Below, piece after piece: positions 14,630-14,861 of a stretch of DNA of 14,861 nt; position 1 is the stretch's first letter, and each line of letters opens with the position of its first letter. A program made the translations under genes and the position numbers. The DNA is taken from contig CABUCA010000049.1 in the NCBI GenBank assembly GCA_902489965.1, positions 1 to 14,861 on the forward strand, given 5' to 3'. The notes under the pieces were generated by a model. It was not told the DNA's origin, made no database searches, and was given only the letters and a program-made list of their open reading frames with translations. The DNA comes from an uncultured Collinsella sp. Lineage in GTDB: Bacteria > Actinomycetota > Coriobacteriia > Coriobacteriales > Coriobacteriaceae.

Positions 14630-14861
14630 TACGCGTCCTTTCTCGTACAAGAGAGGCAAGGCTCCCCTTACAAGCACTTGCCCGCGGCCCGCGTCGGCCG
14701 CAACCAACGTGTGCGGCCACCAGGGCGAGGTCGCGTAATGTATGTGTCTCGTGTCTAGCCGCGTCGAGGCCCCTGCCCGTCCACGGTGACCCGAAGCCTT
14801 TTAGCTTCGGACAAGTCCCATCTTGCCACGGAGGCTCATCCACGTTGGTTTGGACACTGTT
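14630..14861 (-). promoter_or_regulatory. Upstream/leader region of nagB with several hairpins
   Basis: There is no supported gene in these 232 bases, which run off the right edge. On the nagB strand the order is: AACCAACGTG (14850-14841), a CAAG/CTTG hairpin (14825-14812), CCGAAGC/GCTTCGG with a 6-base loop (14810-14791), CACGTTGGTT (14711-14702, complementary to the first block), then GCGGCC/GGCCGC (14701-14684). The 10-base pair of blocks could close a domain of about 150 bases around the smaller hairpins, as in a structured leader RNA. It does not match a glmS ribozyme or T-box that I can recognise. No clear promoter is visible, so transcription of the whole region is unproven. Confidence 0.4.

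Noticed and set aside
14616..14843. Small open frame on the minus strand upstream of nagB
   Set aside because: It overlaps the nagB start and the hairpin-rich leader, has no recognisable domain and no clear ribosome binding site.

Overview
The window reads as chromosome of a GC-rich anaerobic actinobacterium. The best fit is the Coriobacteriia, probably Collinsella or a close relative. This is inferred from GC/C-ending codons, a type III glutamine synthetase, a methionine synthase whose reactivation domain is a separate gene, a UPF0210 (PFL-like) protein and a very large ATPase-BTAD regulator. There is no rRNA, complete tRNA, CRISPR array, transposase or phage gene. Most of the content is housekeeping metabolism; the unusual material is in the intergenic DNA.

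Layout. Bases 1-98 hold the end of an upstream rightward transcription unit and its terminator. Bases 99-443 form an AT-richer convergent gap with an imperfect inverted repeat and a tRNA-like fragment. Glutamine synthetase III (504-2591, minus) follows, with its own terminator. A divergent 426-base spacer (2592-3017) with a 21-base palindrome and a long hairpin separates it from a tight rightward operon: metF (3018-3890), a stand-alone cobalamin-methionine-synthase reactivation protein (3890-4678) and metH (4688-7246). After a strong hairpin comes a UPF0210 gene (7355-8719), then a striking 134-base palindromic structure (8738-8871), a SAM-dependent methyltransferase (9039-9926) and a yhbY RNA-binding protein (10085-10384).

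A shared intergenic hairpin at 10423-10449 marks convergence with a 999-residue regulator on the minus strand (10454-13453), with a P-loop ATPase at the N-terminus and a winged-helix/BTAD module at the C-terminus. A 390-base spacer with inverted repeats lies upstream of it. The last gene is nagB (13901-14629, minus), with a terminator downstream and a hairpin-rich upstream region that runs off the window.

How the genes work together. MetF makes 5-methyltetrahydrofolate and MetH passes its methyl group through cobalamin to homocysteine. The neighbouring small protein supplies the SAM-binding reactivation domain that this MetH lacks, so the three form a complete methionine/one-carbon module. 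Glutamine synthetase III supplies glutamine. NagB turns glucosamine-6-phosphate into fructose-6-phosphate and ammonia, so ammonia links the two functionally, although nothing shows co-regulation. No complete new multi-gene system is evident. The strongest candidates for undescribed biology are the palindromic element at 8738-8871, the inverted repeat at 153-387, the hairpin upstream of metF and the possible structured nagB leader.
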